Part shown: positions 1 to 6,106 of the stretch, piece after piece
Layout: each line of letters begins with the position of its first letter
How positions within the stretch are numbered: position 1 is the stretch's first letter
Source of the DNA: Acidobacteriaceae bacterium
Lineage (GTDB): Bacteria; Acidobacteriota; Terriglobia; Terriglobales; Acidobacteriaceae
Direction of reading: 5' to 3'
Length of the DNA: 6,106 nucleotides
NCBI GenBank assembly: GCA_025929125.1
Contig: JAICMT010000103.1
Coordinates: forward strand, 1-6,106
Notes under the pieces: generated by a model
Told to the model about the DNA's origin: nothing
Databases searched by the model: none
What the model saw: the letters and a program-made list of their open reading frames with translations, nothing else
Program-made: the position numbers and the translations under genes

Positions 1-39
1 CTGTACCGCAAGCTCAAAGAGTACGGCGAGGAGCGCTGA
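1..39 (+). CDS. C-terminal end of a probable NtrC-family (sigma-54-dependent) regulator, partial
   Basis: The window opens inside a forward reading frame that gives LYRKLKEYGEER and then TGA at 37-39. The string L-Y-R-K-L-K-E-Y-G is characteristic of the recognition helix and tail of the Fis-type helix-turn-helix that ends NtrC-family response regulators and other sigma-54 activators. Only 12 codons are visible, so the AAA+ and receiver domains cannot be confirmed. The gene converges on the GH13 gene, with 21 bases between the two stop codons and no clear terminator hairpin in that gap. A chance open frame of this length is possible, but the match to the family's C-terminal signature makes a real gene end more likely. 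Confidence 0.6.
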   Translation: MYRKLKEYGEER

Positions 40-60
40 AGCTGAACCCGCCCTAATTCC

Positions 61-2973
61 TTACCTCGAGGGCAGAGGCTCCTTGCGGCTGGAACTGAAG
101 GATGCGAGATACGTATCCAGCCGATAACCAGAGCTCTCCATTGCCGCCAGCGTGTGGGTCACCGACTTCTCAATCCCATGGAGGGCCGTCAGCTCCACCG
201 GTTTGAGCGGATTGCTGTCATGGATGGCTCTTGCAATCTCAATCAGCCGGGGAAGTTGGATCCAGGTGAGCAGTTCCTCAAACTGCTCCTTGTTGACGTA
301 AGTGACGCCGTCAGACGTATTAACTCCTGCGAGCCACCGGCCGTCTGGATCCGCAAAAATTGTTGGCGACCGCATCGGTTCCGGCAGGGCAGAGAACTTG
401 GTCAACAATAGCCGCACCTGGGCCGCAGCCTGCCAGCGCGATTCGCCTTCCATACCCATTGCGCCGAAGATGTCGGCCAGCGCATGACGCAGCATCATGC
501 GGTCGAACAGCTCGGCCAAATCTCCATGCGGCGCCATGCGCCACGGCAGATTGCGCAGCACAATCCAGGCGAGAATGGGTGCCCACACGCGGCCTTGCCG
601 AGTCAGCGGATCGGTCGCCGGAAGAATCGCGCGAGACTTCGCCGGCCAGTCGGACGCATAGAACTTTGCAAGCTCAGGCAGCCGGGCAGCCGCGGTGACC
701 ACAGAACGGATGCAATCCGTGTAGCTGCGATGCGTCGGCGATTGTCGTGAGGCCGGGTACCGCGCTGCGGCCTTTGGCTCCAGGCCGCCTTCGTCGGCGA
801 CGCTACTGGCAGTGGCAGGAGTCTGGCCGCCTTCGGAGAGGTGCTCGCAGATGCGCTCGAAGAACATGCGGGTGTGCTCCGCCAGCTCGGCGAGCCGCCG
901 GTCGCAATCGGCAGTCTGGTTCGCCGGCAACATCTCCGGCAATGGCTCTTCGCCAATCGAGGCGGTCGAGCTCGCTTCCGCGGACGGCTGCGGCATCAGG
1001 CCGGCCAGAGCATCGGCCACCTGCGCCAGCGTGTGGACGGCAGCCGCGGAAACCGCCTCGCGCAATGCATCATGCACCGGCCGGAGGCGAAGCATCTGCA
1101 GTTCCTCGTGGATATTGCCCACACCTCGGCCTCCAAGCTGATCGCACAGACGGTCCCAGGGCCACTCGGCGGAAGGGCGAAGCTCGTGCCAGTCCACATA
1201 GACGAGGCACTGGAATCCGCGCAGCTCGAAGGTCATCCCGTGATGGTGGAGATCGCTGGCTCTCCGCAGATATTCGAGGCCATGCTGATCGCGAAACGCA
1301 AGAATCGCTTGCCCGTCTGTTGGAAGCCCCATGCCCTCGCTTAAGCTGCGCTGGCGCATGCTGCCGCTGCCCTTGTCCATGAAGCCGGCAGAGATGTGAA
1401 TGGTGCCGCGCGTCGCGTCATATTTGTTGTTGTAGATCACCAGCGATCGCTGGTCCTCAAACCGATTCGAGTAGGCGAAGACATTCTCATCGACGAAGCC
1501 AAACCCATTCCAGAAGTCATAAAGGGTGAAGTTCTCACTGCCGGCAAAGATGTACCGACGGTGCAGCAGGGGGGCGATCTCGCGCATGTGACGTGCAACC
1601 AGGCCTTCATCAGGTCGTTCATCCATTCGCGCCTGCTTGAACTCCATGCCATAGCGCTCGGTGAATCCTTCGATCTGCCCATGTCCGAACATGGGAAGTC
1701 CCGGCAAAGTAGCCAGCAGCGTGCACACACCAAAGTATTTGTCGCCCGTCCCAAACTGGTCGATCGCGGTCCGCTCGTCGGGGTTGGACATGAAGTTCAC
1801 GTAGCGCTTCATGATGTCCGGATCGAACTCGAGCGTCTTCTTGATATAGCTGCGATATTTCGCATTCTCCTCATCGCGCAGCATGTTCATGAAGGCGGAG
1901 TTATAGACGCGGTGCATGCCCAGCGTGCGAACAAAATATCCTTCCAGAAGCCAGAACGCCTCCGCGAGAAGCAGCGTGCCTGGCACCTCGGTGGCCACGC
2001 GGTCCACCACCTCGCGCCAGAACTCGTGCGGCATTAATGCGTCGAACTCCTCCTGCGACATCGCGTATTCGGCGCGAGAGGGAATCGAGCCGCCGGCGCC
2101 AGGGAGGGGGAACCAGAGGCGCTGCACGTGTCGTTTTGCCAGGACCATTGCGGCGTCGAACCGGATGATCGGAAACAGGCGAGCCACATGAAGGATCACC
2201 TGAATCACATGCTCGCGGACGTAGGCTTTGGAGTAGTCCAGCTGCGCAGTGTCGTTCCACGCGAAAGTAGTGCCGTCATTACCGTGGTAAACGTAGCGGG
2301 TCTCACCCGAGTTGTGATGGCGGAGCCGGAAGGTGACCGCAGCATCGCTCTGGTCGTAGTAATGATCCTCGATCTTAATCTCAACCCGCGAATCGGTAGA
2401 GAGATCCGGCCCGTTGAAGCTGTAAGAAGGGTAAGGGCTATCCGGCCGCGAGATGAACCAGTCTGGATGGTCGATCACCCATGGCGAATCGATGCCCATG
2501 TGGTTCGGCACCATGTCGCTGGCCAGGCGCAGCCCGGCAGCCGCCGCGCGATGCTTCAGGTCATTGTAGGCAAGCCAGCCGCCCAGGTCCTCTGCAATGT
2601 CATACGACTTCAGCGAATACGCCGAGGCCACCGCGTCATGATGACCGCGTAGACGCTTGATCGTGCGTGACGCAATCGACCGCTCCCACAGCCCGATCAG
2701 CCACAGTCCGGTAATGCCGCGGTCTACCAGTGTGCGGAGCTCTTCATCGGGAATCTGGTCCAGGCGGTAGATATGCCGCTGATACTTCTTGGAGAGCTGT
2801 TCGAGCCACACATAAGTCGATTTGGCGATGAGCACCACATTCGGCATCCACGCCTGGTCGGTCGAGAAGGCCTCGTATTCATCCAAAGGCGCTTGATAGC
2901 CGGCGGCATATTTCCTGCGACGGAACTCGTCGAAGCCGATGAATTCGTCACCCACAAAGCCCATGCTGCCCAC
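61..2973 (-). CDS. GH13 alpha-amylase-superfamily enzyme: catalytic and C-terminal part of a frameshifted gene
   Basis: This frame encodes a large cytoplasmic enzyme predicted to act on alpha-glucosidic bonds; there is no signal peptide. All four GH13 conserved regions can be seen. Region I is DMVPNH (residues 153-158). Region II is RFDAA, with nucleophile D273. Region III is LLAEAF, with acid/base E338. Region IV is FMSNPDE, with stabilising D399; proline stands where most family members have histidine. The barrel starts near residue 50 and domain B covers about 160-240. From about 600 to 970 the protein is mostly helical, with two low-complexity Ala/Ser/Pro linkers (about 659-688 and 714-748) and a final conserved-looking block (ADPDGRWLAGVN, then NKEQFEELL). 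The GTG at 2973 is only the nominal start: no Shine-Dalgarno precedes it, and SPWRSAV directly upstream in the same frame, after a TGA at 2995-2997, looks like continuing protein. I therefore read this as the downstream part of one gene with the upstream fragment. Exact specificity (hydrolase or transferase) is unknown. Confidence 0.85.
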   Translation of the reverse strand: MGSMGFVGDEFIGFDEFRRRKYAAGYQAPLDEYEAFSTDQAWMPNVVLIAKSTYVWLEQLSKKYQRHIYRLDQIPDEELRTLVDRGITGLWLIGLWERSIASRTIKRLRGHHDAVASAYSLKSYDIAEDLGGWLAYNDLKHRAAAAGLRLASDMVPNHMGIDSPWVIDHPDWFISRPDSPYPSYSFNGPDLSTDSRVEIKIEDHYYDQSDAAVTFRLRHHNSGETRYVYHGNDGTTFAWNDTAQLDYSKAYVREHVIQVILHVARLFPIIRFDAAMVLAKRHVQRLWFPLPGAGGSIPSRAEYAMSQEEFDALMPHEFWREVVDRVATEVPGTLLLAEAFWLLEGYFVRTLGMHRVYNSAFMNMLRDEENAKYRSYIKKTLEFDPDIMKRYVNFMSNPDERTAIDQFGTGDKYFGVCTLLATLPGLPMFGHGQIEGFTERYGMEFKQARMDERPDEGLVARHMREIAPLLHRRYIFAGSENFTLYDFWNGFGFVDENVFAYSNRFEDQRSLVIYNNKYDATRGTIHISAGFMDKGSGSMRQRSLSEGMGLPTDGQAILAFRDQHGLEYLRRASDLHHHGMTFELRGFQCLVYVDWHELRPSAEWPWDRLCDQLGGRGVGNIHEELQMLRLRPVHDALREAVSAAAVHTLAQVADALAGLMPQPSAEASSTASIGEEPLPEMLPANQTADCDRRLAELAEHTRMFFERICEHLSEGGQTPATASSVADEGGLEPKAAARYPASRQSPTHRSYTDCIRSVVTAAARLPELAKFYASDWPAKSRAILPATDPLTRQGRVWAPILAWIVLRNLPWRMAPHGDLAELFDRMMLRHALADIFGAMGMEGESRWQAAAQVRLLLTKFSALPEPMRSPTIFADPDGRWLAGVNTSDGVTYVNKEQFEELLTWIQLPRLIEIARAIHDSNPLKPVELTALHGIEKSVTHTLAAMESSGYRLDTYLASFSSSRKEPLPSR

Positions 2974-3779
2974 TGCGGAGCGCCATGGCGAAACTCATCC
3001 GGGCCGGGAGGGTTGAAGCGGAGCCAGATGGCGATGTCTTCCTCGCGCAGCACATCGATCGCGAGCAGAATCCGGCGGAGATCCTCGCCCAGATAAGGTG
3101 TCCACTTCTCGCGGATATACTCCAGCTGCCCCGTCAAAGAATCCGGAGAAGCCAGGATAGGGGCACGTAGCGCATCAATCAGGCTTCCGATCTCCGGCGC
3201 AACCGGCGGCCGAGTGGAGAAGAAGTCTGGGAAAGCGCCCGCTACCTTCTGGTAGACGGTTCGTTGCTTCAGCGGCCTGTCTTCAAACAGCGCCTGAAAC
3301 GGCTTGAACGCTGGATTGCTATTGGCAACCCACAGCAACAGCAGTTCTTCCAAAGCTGCCTCGCGGTTCGGCAAGCCGTCTGCAGTGCCTTTCAACCATT
3401 TGGAGGCGCTGATGTCTCCGCGAAAAATCGCGGCATTCGGAAATTGCTCGGTAAAGGTAAGCAACAGCTGCTCCAGCTTGTCTGGTTCGAACTGCTGCGC
3501 GAACCAGCGCACTGCCTCGGAAAGCACCGCCGGATCGGTACGCTTGCGGTACTGCGCCACCAACGCGTGGCTCAGTTCGTCGATGAGCCCCATGGCGAAC
3601 AGCGCTCCGGCGTTATAGGTCCGCGCCGGATCGGCATCAGCGCCGCGAGCCTGGTTCAGCGCTTCGGCCAGCCGGCGCGCTGCCGCCACGTTCGCGAAGA
3701 CGACATTGCCCGTGTAGCTGAACAGAGTGTCCTCGACCTGGGCTGCTTCACGGACGGCACGGGAGATATGGAATTCCAT
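2724..3779 (-). CDS. N-terminal domain of the same GH13-type protein, upstream frame fragment
   Basis: The frame encodes 351 residues, but only about the first 265 look genuine. These form a soluble, largely helical domain with no signal peptide or membrane segment, ending in IAIWLRFNPPGPDEFRH. After codon 265 the translation turns Ser/Arg/Trp-rich and is simply the out-of-frame reading of the GH13 gene (ALWVTNSSAS shadows MGFVGDEFIG). I know of no assigned function for the domain; from recall, large bacterial GH13 proteins of this type carry a comparable N-terminal extension. The ATG at 3779 has a GAGG at 3790-3793 ten bases upstream, lying inside the palindrome GAGGCCTC (3786-3793). No other in-frame start seems better. 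Joined to the downstream frame by one added base, the total is about 1239 residues. Unless the break is a sequence error or is bypassed in translation, the gene is broken and this fragment would be made without a catalytic domain. Confidence 0.7.
   Translation of the reverse strand: MEFHISRAVREAAQVEDTLFSYTGNVVFANVAAARRLAEALNQARGADADPARTYNAGALFAMGLIDELSHALVAQYRKRTDPAVLSEAVRWFAQQFEPDKLEQLLLTFTEQFPNAAIFRGDISASKWLKGTADGLPNREAALEELLLLWVANSNPAFKPFQALFEDRPLKQRTVYQKVAGAFPDFFSTRPPVAPEIGSLIDALRAPILASPDSLTGQLEYIREKWTPYLGEDLRRILLAIDVLREEDIAIWLRFNPPGPDEFRHGAPQWAAWALWVTNSSASTSSVAGNMPPAIKRLWMNTRPSRPTRRGCRMWCSSPNRLMCGSNSSPRSISGISTAWTRFPMKSSAHW
2971..2994 (-). other. Frameshift junction in the GH13 gene
   Basis: Reading the minus strand, the upstream frame runs D-E-F-R-H to base 2985, and the downstream frame resumes as P-W-R-S-A-V-G-S-M-G-F from about 2988. 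The downstream frame is -1 relative to the upstream one, so one missing base (for example one C in the CGCCATGG stretch, restoring F-R-P-W-R-S) would reconnect them. The change must lie below the TGA at 2995-2997. No canonical X-XXY-YYZ slippery heptamer is visible here, so programmed frameshifting has no support. A genuine mutation and a sequencing or assembly error cannot be told apart from this sequence. Confidence 0.75.
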
Positions 3780-3989
3780 GGATCAGAGGCCTCAGAGTCG
3801 TTTCCATCCCAGTATCGCTCGGATGCCCGGGTTCATGCATTCAGATGCCGCGTTGCTGGTTGCTCATGACTCAGCGCGACCGGCTGCCTCGGAATTCCGA
3901 AGAAAAGGGCTCGAACCTTACAATGGCAATAGATTTGGCTTGGCAATGGCCATCGTCGCGCAATCCCGCAAACATGGAGAACGATTCGA
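3780..3989. promoter_or_regulatory. Divergent intergenic region between the GH13 and PQ-loop genes
   Basis: These 210 bases separate the starts of two divergent genes and should hold promoters for both. On the plus strand a good -10-like hexamer, TACAAT, lies at 3919-3924. The best -35 is weak (TTCCGA, 3895-3900, 18-base spacing). Start codon 3990 lies 65 bases further on. Just downstream of the hexamer are two copies of TGGCAAT (3924-3930 and 3941-3947) and the palindrome ATGGCCAT (3946-3953), a possible operator. For the minus strand I could not pick a convincing promoter. Assignments here are by eye and tentative. Confidence 0.35.
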
Positions 3990-4274
3990 ATGAAGCAGAT
4001 GATTGCCGTGATCTTCGGGGTTGGCTTATTGGGAAATGCAATGCTGTTCGTGCCCCAGGCTCTCGCCGTATGGAGAAAGAAGAGCGACGAGGGCGTCTCC
4101 CTGATCACCTTCGGCGGCTTCAACGTGCTGCAGGCGATAGGAATCGTGCACGGCGCTTATCAGCATGACTACTCACTGATAATCGGCCTCGGCGCCAGTC
4201 TGGTGACCTGCGGAACAGTCACCGGACTTACGCTTTACTACCGGGCGCAGCGGAGGCCCGGTGCGGAAGCATAA
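3990..4274 (+). CDS. PQ-loop (SemiSWEET-like) small membrane protein
   Basis: This is a 94-residue integral membrane protein with three predicted helices (about residues 4-27, 38-57 and 61-84), the layout and length of the bacterial SemiSWEET/PQ-loop family, which work as dimers and carry sugars across the inner membrane. The signature P22-Q23 sits at the end of helix 1 (AMLFVPQALAVW), followed by a basic segment (WRKKSDE) and the GVSL motif that usually opens helix 2. The ATG at 3990 is supported by GGAGA at 3976-3980, nine bases upstream. The gene is divergent from the GH13 gene and convergent with the aldolase gene (46 bases between stops, no obvious hairpin). By rough alignment to characterised SemiSWEETs, the helix 2 Trp and helix 3 Asn that line the sugar pocket are not evident here (G51 and L67/G68 instead). 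Sugar transport is therefore plausible but unproven; another PQ-loop role is possible. Confidence 0.88.
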   Translation: MKQMIAVIFGVGLLGNAMLFVPQALAVWRKKSDEGVSLITFGGFNVLQAIGIVHGAYQHDYSLIIGLGASLVTCGTVTGLTLYYRAQRRPGAEA

Positions 4275-4320
4275 GTCCCGTGTTGCTCCCCAGCAAATGG
4301 CAGGTGCTTACCTTCCGTCG

Positions 4321-4983
4321 TCACGCCGCATTCATGACGTAGCGCGAACGGGCATCCAGAAGCGCGGCAAGTTGGTCCTTCTGGATGGGTGTGGCGGAGC
4401 CCAGGTGGTGAGCAATCAGGTTGACCTGCGCAAAATGCTCCACCGTTTCCATCTTCATAAACGCATCCATCAGCGTCTTCCCGTAGGTGACTACGCCGTG
4501 ATTCGCCATCAGAATGGCTTCATGGTCCGGGATGAATTCGGCCAGGCTCTCGGCCACCTCCTCGGTGCCGGTCGTGGCGTAGCGGGCCAGCGGCACTGCT
4601 CCCAGCGACATCACAGCCTCAGAGCAGAGAGGTTCGTCGAGTGATCGGCCTGAGCATGCAAACCCAGTGGCGATCGGCGGATGGGAGTGGACCACCGCGC
4701 AGATGTCGGGCCGGCGATTGTAAACAGCAAGATGCATTCCGATTTCACTCGTGACTTTGCGGCTGCCGGAGTACTGCTTGCCGTCCAGATCCACGATCAC
4801 CATGTCTTCCTTCGACAGCATCGACTTGCTGACTCCGGTTGGAGTGGCCAGGATAAACTTCGAGTCGAGCCGTACGGACAGATTCCCGGATGTCCCCGGA
4901 GTGAAACCGAGCCTGTAAAGCCGCTTACTAAGGCGACGAAGGTCCCGCCGGAGTGGTACTTCGTGTTCCCAGATTCTTTCCAT
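4321..4983 (-). CDS. Class II aldolase/adducin family protein (L-fuculose-1-phosphate aldolase-like)
   Basis: A cytoplasmic zinc enzyme expected to cleave a sugar 1-phosphate to dihydroxyacetone phosphate plus an aldehyde, or a related aldolase/epimerase reaction. At 220 residues it matches the length of E. coli FucA (215). Visible motifs are the phosphate-binding TSGNLS (31-36) and TPTG (47-50), the catalytic glutamate E80 in SEIGMH, and the zinc-ligand histidines H99 and H101 (HSHPP) and H162 (NHGVV). All four sit exactly seven residues after E. coli FucA E73, H92, H94 and H155. That favours the aldolase over the ribulose-phosphate 4-epimerase branch, but substrate range in this family is wide (fuculose, rhamnulose-like, methylthioribulose, tetronate derivatives), so I give no symbol. 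The ATG at 4983 has GAGGG at 4993-4997 nine bases upstream. The gene follows the aldo/keto reductase on the same strand after 129 bases, enough for its own promoter, although I found no clear one. Confidence 0.88.
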   Translation of the reverse strand: MERIWEHEVPLRRDLRRLSKRLYRLGFTPGTSGNLSVRLDSKFILATPTGVSKSMLSKEDMVIVDLDGKQYSGSRKVTSEIGMHLAVYNRRPDICAVVHSHPPIATGFACSGRSLDEPLCSEAVMSLGAVPLARYATTGTEEVAESLAEFIPDHEAILMANHGVVTYGKTLMDAFMKMETVEHFAQVNLIAHHLGSATPIQKDQLAALLDARSRYVMNAA

Positions 4984-5112
4984 GGAGTCAGTCCCTCTCG
5001 GCTCAGCTACATTTTGTTTCCGCCATCCTATCGCGATTTACGGCTGATTGGCTTTGGCACTAAAGGGCTTGGATGAAAAATCGTACGCTTCTGTCGCCCG
5101 GGCTGCGCAATC

Positions 5113-6000
5113 TCAGCCTCGAAGGCTCGCGGGCGCCGGTGTTACGGCGGAGAGCCTCTCGAAGATCGCGTCCGGGAGCTGCAATCCGGCTGCCTGGATG
5201 TTCTCCTCCAGGTGCGCGACCGACGACGTGCCCGGGATGGGCAGGACCACCGGGGAACGCCGCAGAAGCCATGCCAGCGCAACCTGCAGCGGCGTGGCCC
5301 GCAACTCTGCTGCCGCAGGCTCCAGGGCGCTGTTCGCCTCCCGATTCTGGCCCAGGGGAGCCCAGGGCATGAAGGCAATCCCCAACTCCTCGCACCGGTT
5401 CAACAAAAAGTCCCACTCTCGGTCGGCAAAGCTGTAGCGGTTCTGTACCGAAACAATTGGCACAATCTTGCGAGCGCGCTCCAGATGCTCCAGCGTCACA
5501 TTCGAGAGTGCCAGGTGCCGTATCTTGCCCTCTTGCTGAATCCTTGCCAGCGTCTCCATCGAGGCGTCAAACGACACTGCCGGATCGGGCACGTGCAACT
5601 GGTACACGTCGATCCGCTCCAGCCGCAGCCGCTTCAGGCTCCCCTCAACCGCAGCTTCCAGGTGTTTCGGGGAAGCATTGTGGGTCCACTGTGCCGGCCC
5701 CACGCGCTCCCAGCCGCCCTTCGTTGCGATCACCAGGTCGCTCGGATACGGATACAGCGCCTCTGCGATCAACTCTTCCGACACGCCCGGCCCATAGGAG
5801 TCCGCGGTATCGATCAGGTTCACCCCAAGCTCCACGGTCCTCCGCAGAGTTGCAATCGCTCCCTCGTGGTCCGCCGGCGGCCCCCAGATCCCTTTGCCGG
5901 TAATGCGCATCGCGCCATATCCCAGCCGGTTCACGGTCAGATCGCCCAATTGCACCGTCCCGGCCGAGGCGGCAGTCACTCTCTGTGCAGCATCATTCAT
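5113..6000 (-). CDS. Aldo/keto reductase, YdbC/PdxI-like
   Basis: A soluble NADPH-dependent carbonyl reductase of 295 residues with a TIM-barrel fold. The catalytic tetrad is visible: D64 and Y69 (in IDTADSYG), K94 (ATKGG) and H136 (YQLHVPDP). The cofactor-binding IPGTSSVAHLEEN lies at about 255-267. The N-terminal NRLGYGAM, then GIWGPPAD and ALYPYPSDL, strongly recall E. coli YdbC, described as the pyridoxal reductase PdxI. A role in pyridoxal salvage or general aldehyde detoxification is therefore possible, but AKR substrates cannot be read from sequence. No signal peptide is seen. The ATG at 6000 is backed by GAGGAAA (complement of 6008-6014), with about ten bases between GAGG and the ATG. 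It is upstream of, and could be co-transcribed with, the aldolase. The remaining 106 bases to the window end are mostly non-coding leader, in which I could not place a promoter with confidence. Confidence 0.92.
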   Translation of the reverse strand: MNDAAQRVTAASAGTVQLGDLTVNRLGYGAMRITGKGIWGPPADHEGAIATLRRTVELGVNLIDTADSYGPGVSEELIAEALYPYPSDLVIATKGGWERVGPAQWTHNASPKHLEAAVEGSLKRLRLERIDVYQLHVPDPAVSFDASMETLARIQQEGKIRHLALSNVTLEHLERARKIVPIVSVQNRYSFADREWDFLLNRCEELGIAFMPWAPLGQNREANSALEPAAAELRATPLQVALAWLLRRSPVVLPIPGTSSVAHLEENIQAAGLQLPDAIFERLSAVTPAPASLRG

Positions 6001-6106
6001 CGCAACATTTCCTCGCAGACAGCATGGCAGATCGTCGCAGCCGTATGCAATTGCAACCTCCGCCTCCCGCCTCTGCGGCGCCTTGCCCTCATGTGTTAAT
6101 ATTCGA

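Noticed and set aside
50..73. GCCCT/AGGGC inverted repeat between the convergent gene ends
   Set aside because: A five-pair stem with a loop of about 14 bases and no T-run on either side is too weak for a terminator call.
747..1382. Open frame of 211 codons on the plus strand
   Set aside because: It is very Arg/Pro-rich, antisense to the C-terminal part of the GH13 protein, and overlaps other equally open frames, so there is no coding signal.
1396..2037. Open frame of 213 codons on the plus strand
   Set aside because: It is fully antisense to the GH13 catalytic barrel, where regions III and IV are clearly coded on the minus strand. Its translation shows no recognisable domain.
2724..2984. 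Last 86 or so codons of the upstream GH13 fragment as genuine protein
   Set aside because: They are the out-of-frame reading of the downstream catalytic frame and are Ser/Arg/Trp-rich. The family-like sequence continues in the other frame.
2971..2999. Programmed -1 ribosomal frameshift in the GH13 gene
   Set aside because: No slippery heptamer in the right phase is present, and known GH13 enzymes are not made this way. Mutation or sequence error is simpler.
5030..5037. Palindrome ATCGCGAT upstream of the aldolase gene
   Set aside because: An isolated eight-base palindrome is expected by chance. No second copy or promoter element could be tied to it.
5101..5118. Possible terminator hairpin GGCTG-8-CAGCC at the end of the aldo/keto reductase gene
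   Set aside because: The stem is only five pairs and overlaps the stop codon, and the T-run on the minus strand lies about 20 bases away, so it does not fit an intrinsic terminator.
5212..6099. Open frame of 295 codons on the plus strand
   Set aside because: It is antisense to the aldo/keto reductase with its intact tetrad. Its Arg/Pro/His-rich composition is typical of a GC-rich shadow frame.

Overview
The window is a gene-dense piece of a moderately GC-rich bacterial chromosome. Protein flavour and gene content suggest a heterotrophic soil-type bacterium, and Acidobacteriota is my best guess. That guess rests on recalled resemblance of the proteins only; no marker gene is present. I see no RNA genes, mobile elements, CRISPR arrays or phage genes, and no gene-free stretch longer than about 210 bases.

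Layout. (1) Bases 1-39 (+) hold the last 12 codons of a gene that looks like the DNA-binding end of an NtrC/sigma-54-type regulator. (2) Bases 61-3779 (-) hold one very large gene for a cytoplasmic GH13 (alpha-amylase superfamily) enzyme of about 1239 residues. Its reading frame breaks near base 2985: an N-terminal domain of about 265 residues lies in one frame, and the TIM-barrel catalytic part plus a helical C-terminal region lie in the -1 frame. The summed length, 3719 bases, is one short of a whole number of codons, so a single missing base explains it. (3) Bases 3780-3989 form a divergent intergenic region with a candidate promoter and short direct repeats. (4) Bases 3990-4274 (+) encode a three-helix PQ-loop (SemiSWEET-like) membrane protein. 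(5) Bases 4321-4983 (-) encode a class II aldolase with the FucA active-site pattern. (6) Bases 5113-6000 (-) encode an aldo/keto reductase resembling E. coli YdbC/PdxI.

The genes share a loose carbohydrate theme: an alpha-glucan-active enzyme divergent from a small putative sugar transporter, then a sugar-phosphate aldolase and an NADPH-dependent carbonyl reductase on one strand. A joint pathway is inference. The points most worth a second look are the frame break in the GH13 gene, the replacement of its region IV histidine by proline (N-P-D, comparable to the T-P-D of GlgE), its large unassigned flanking domains, and the PQ-loop protein's apparent lack of the Trp/Asn pair that lines the SemiSWEET sugar pocket.
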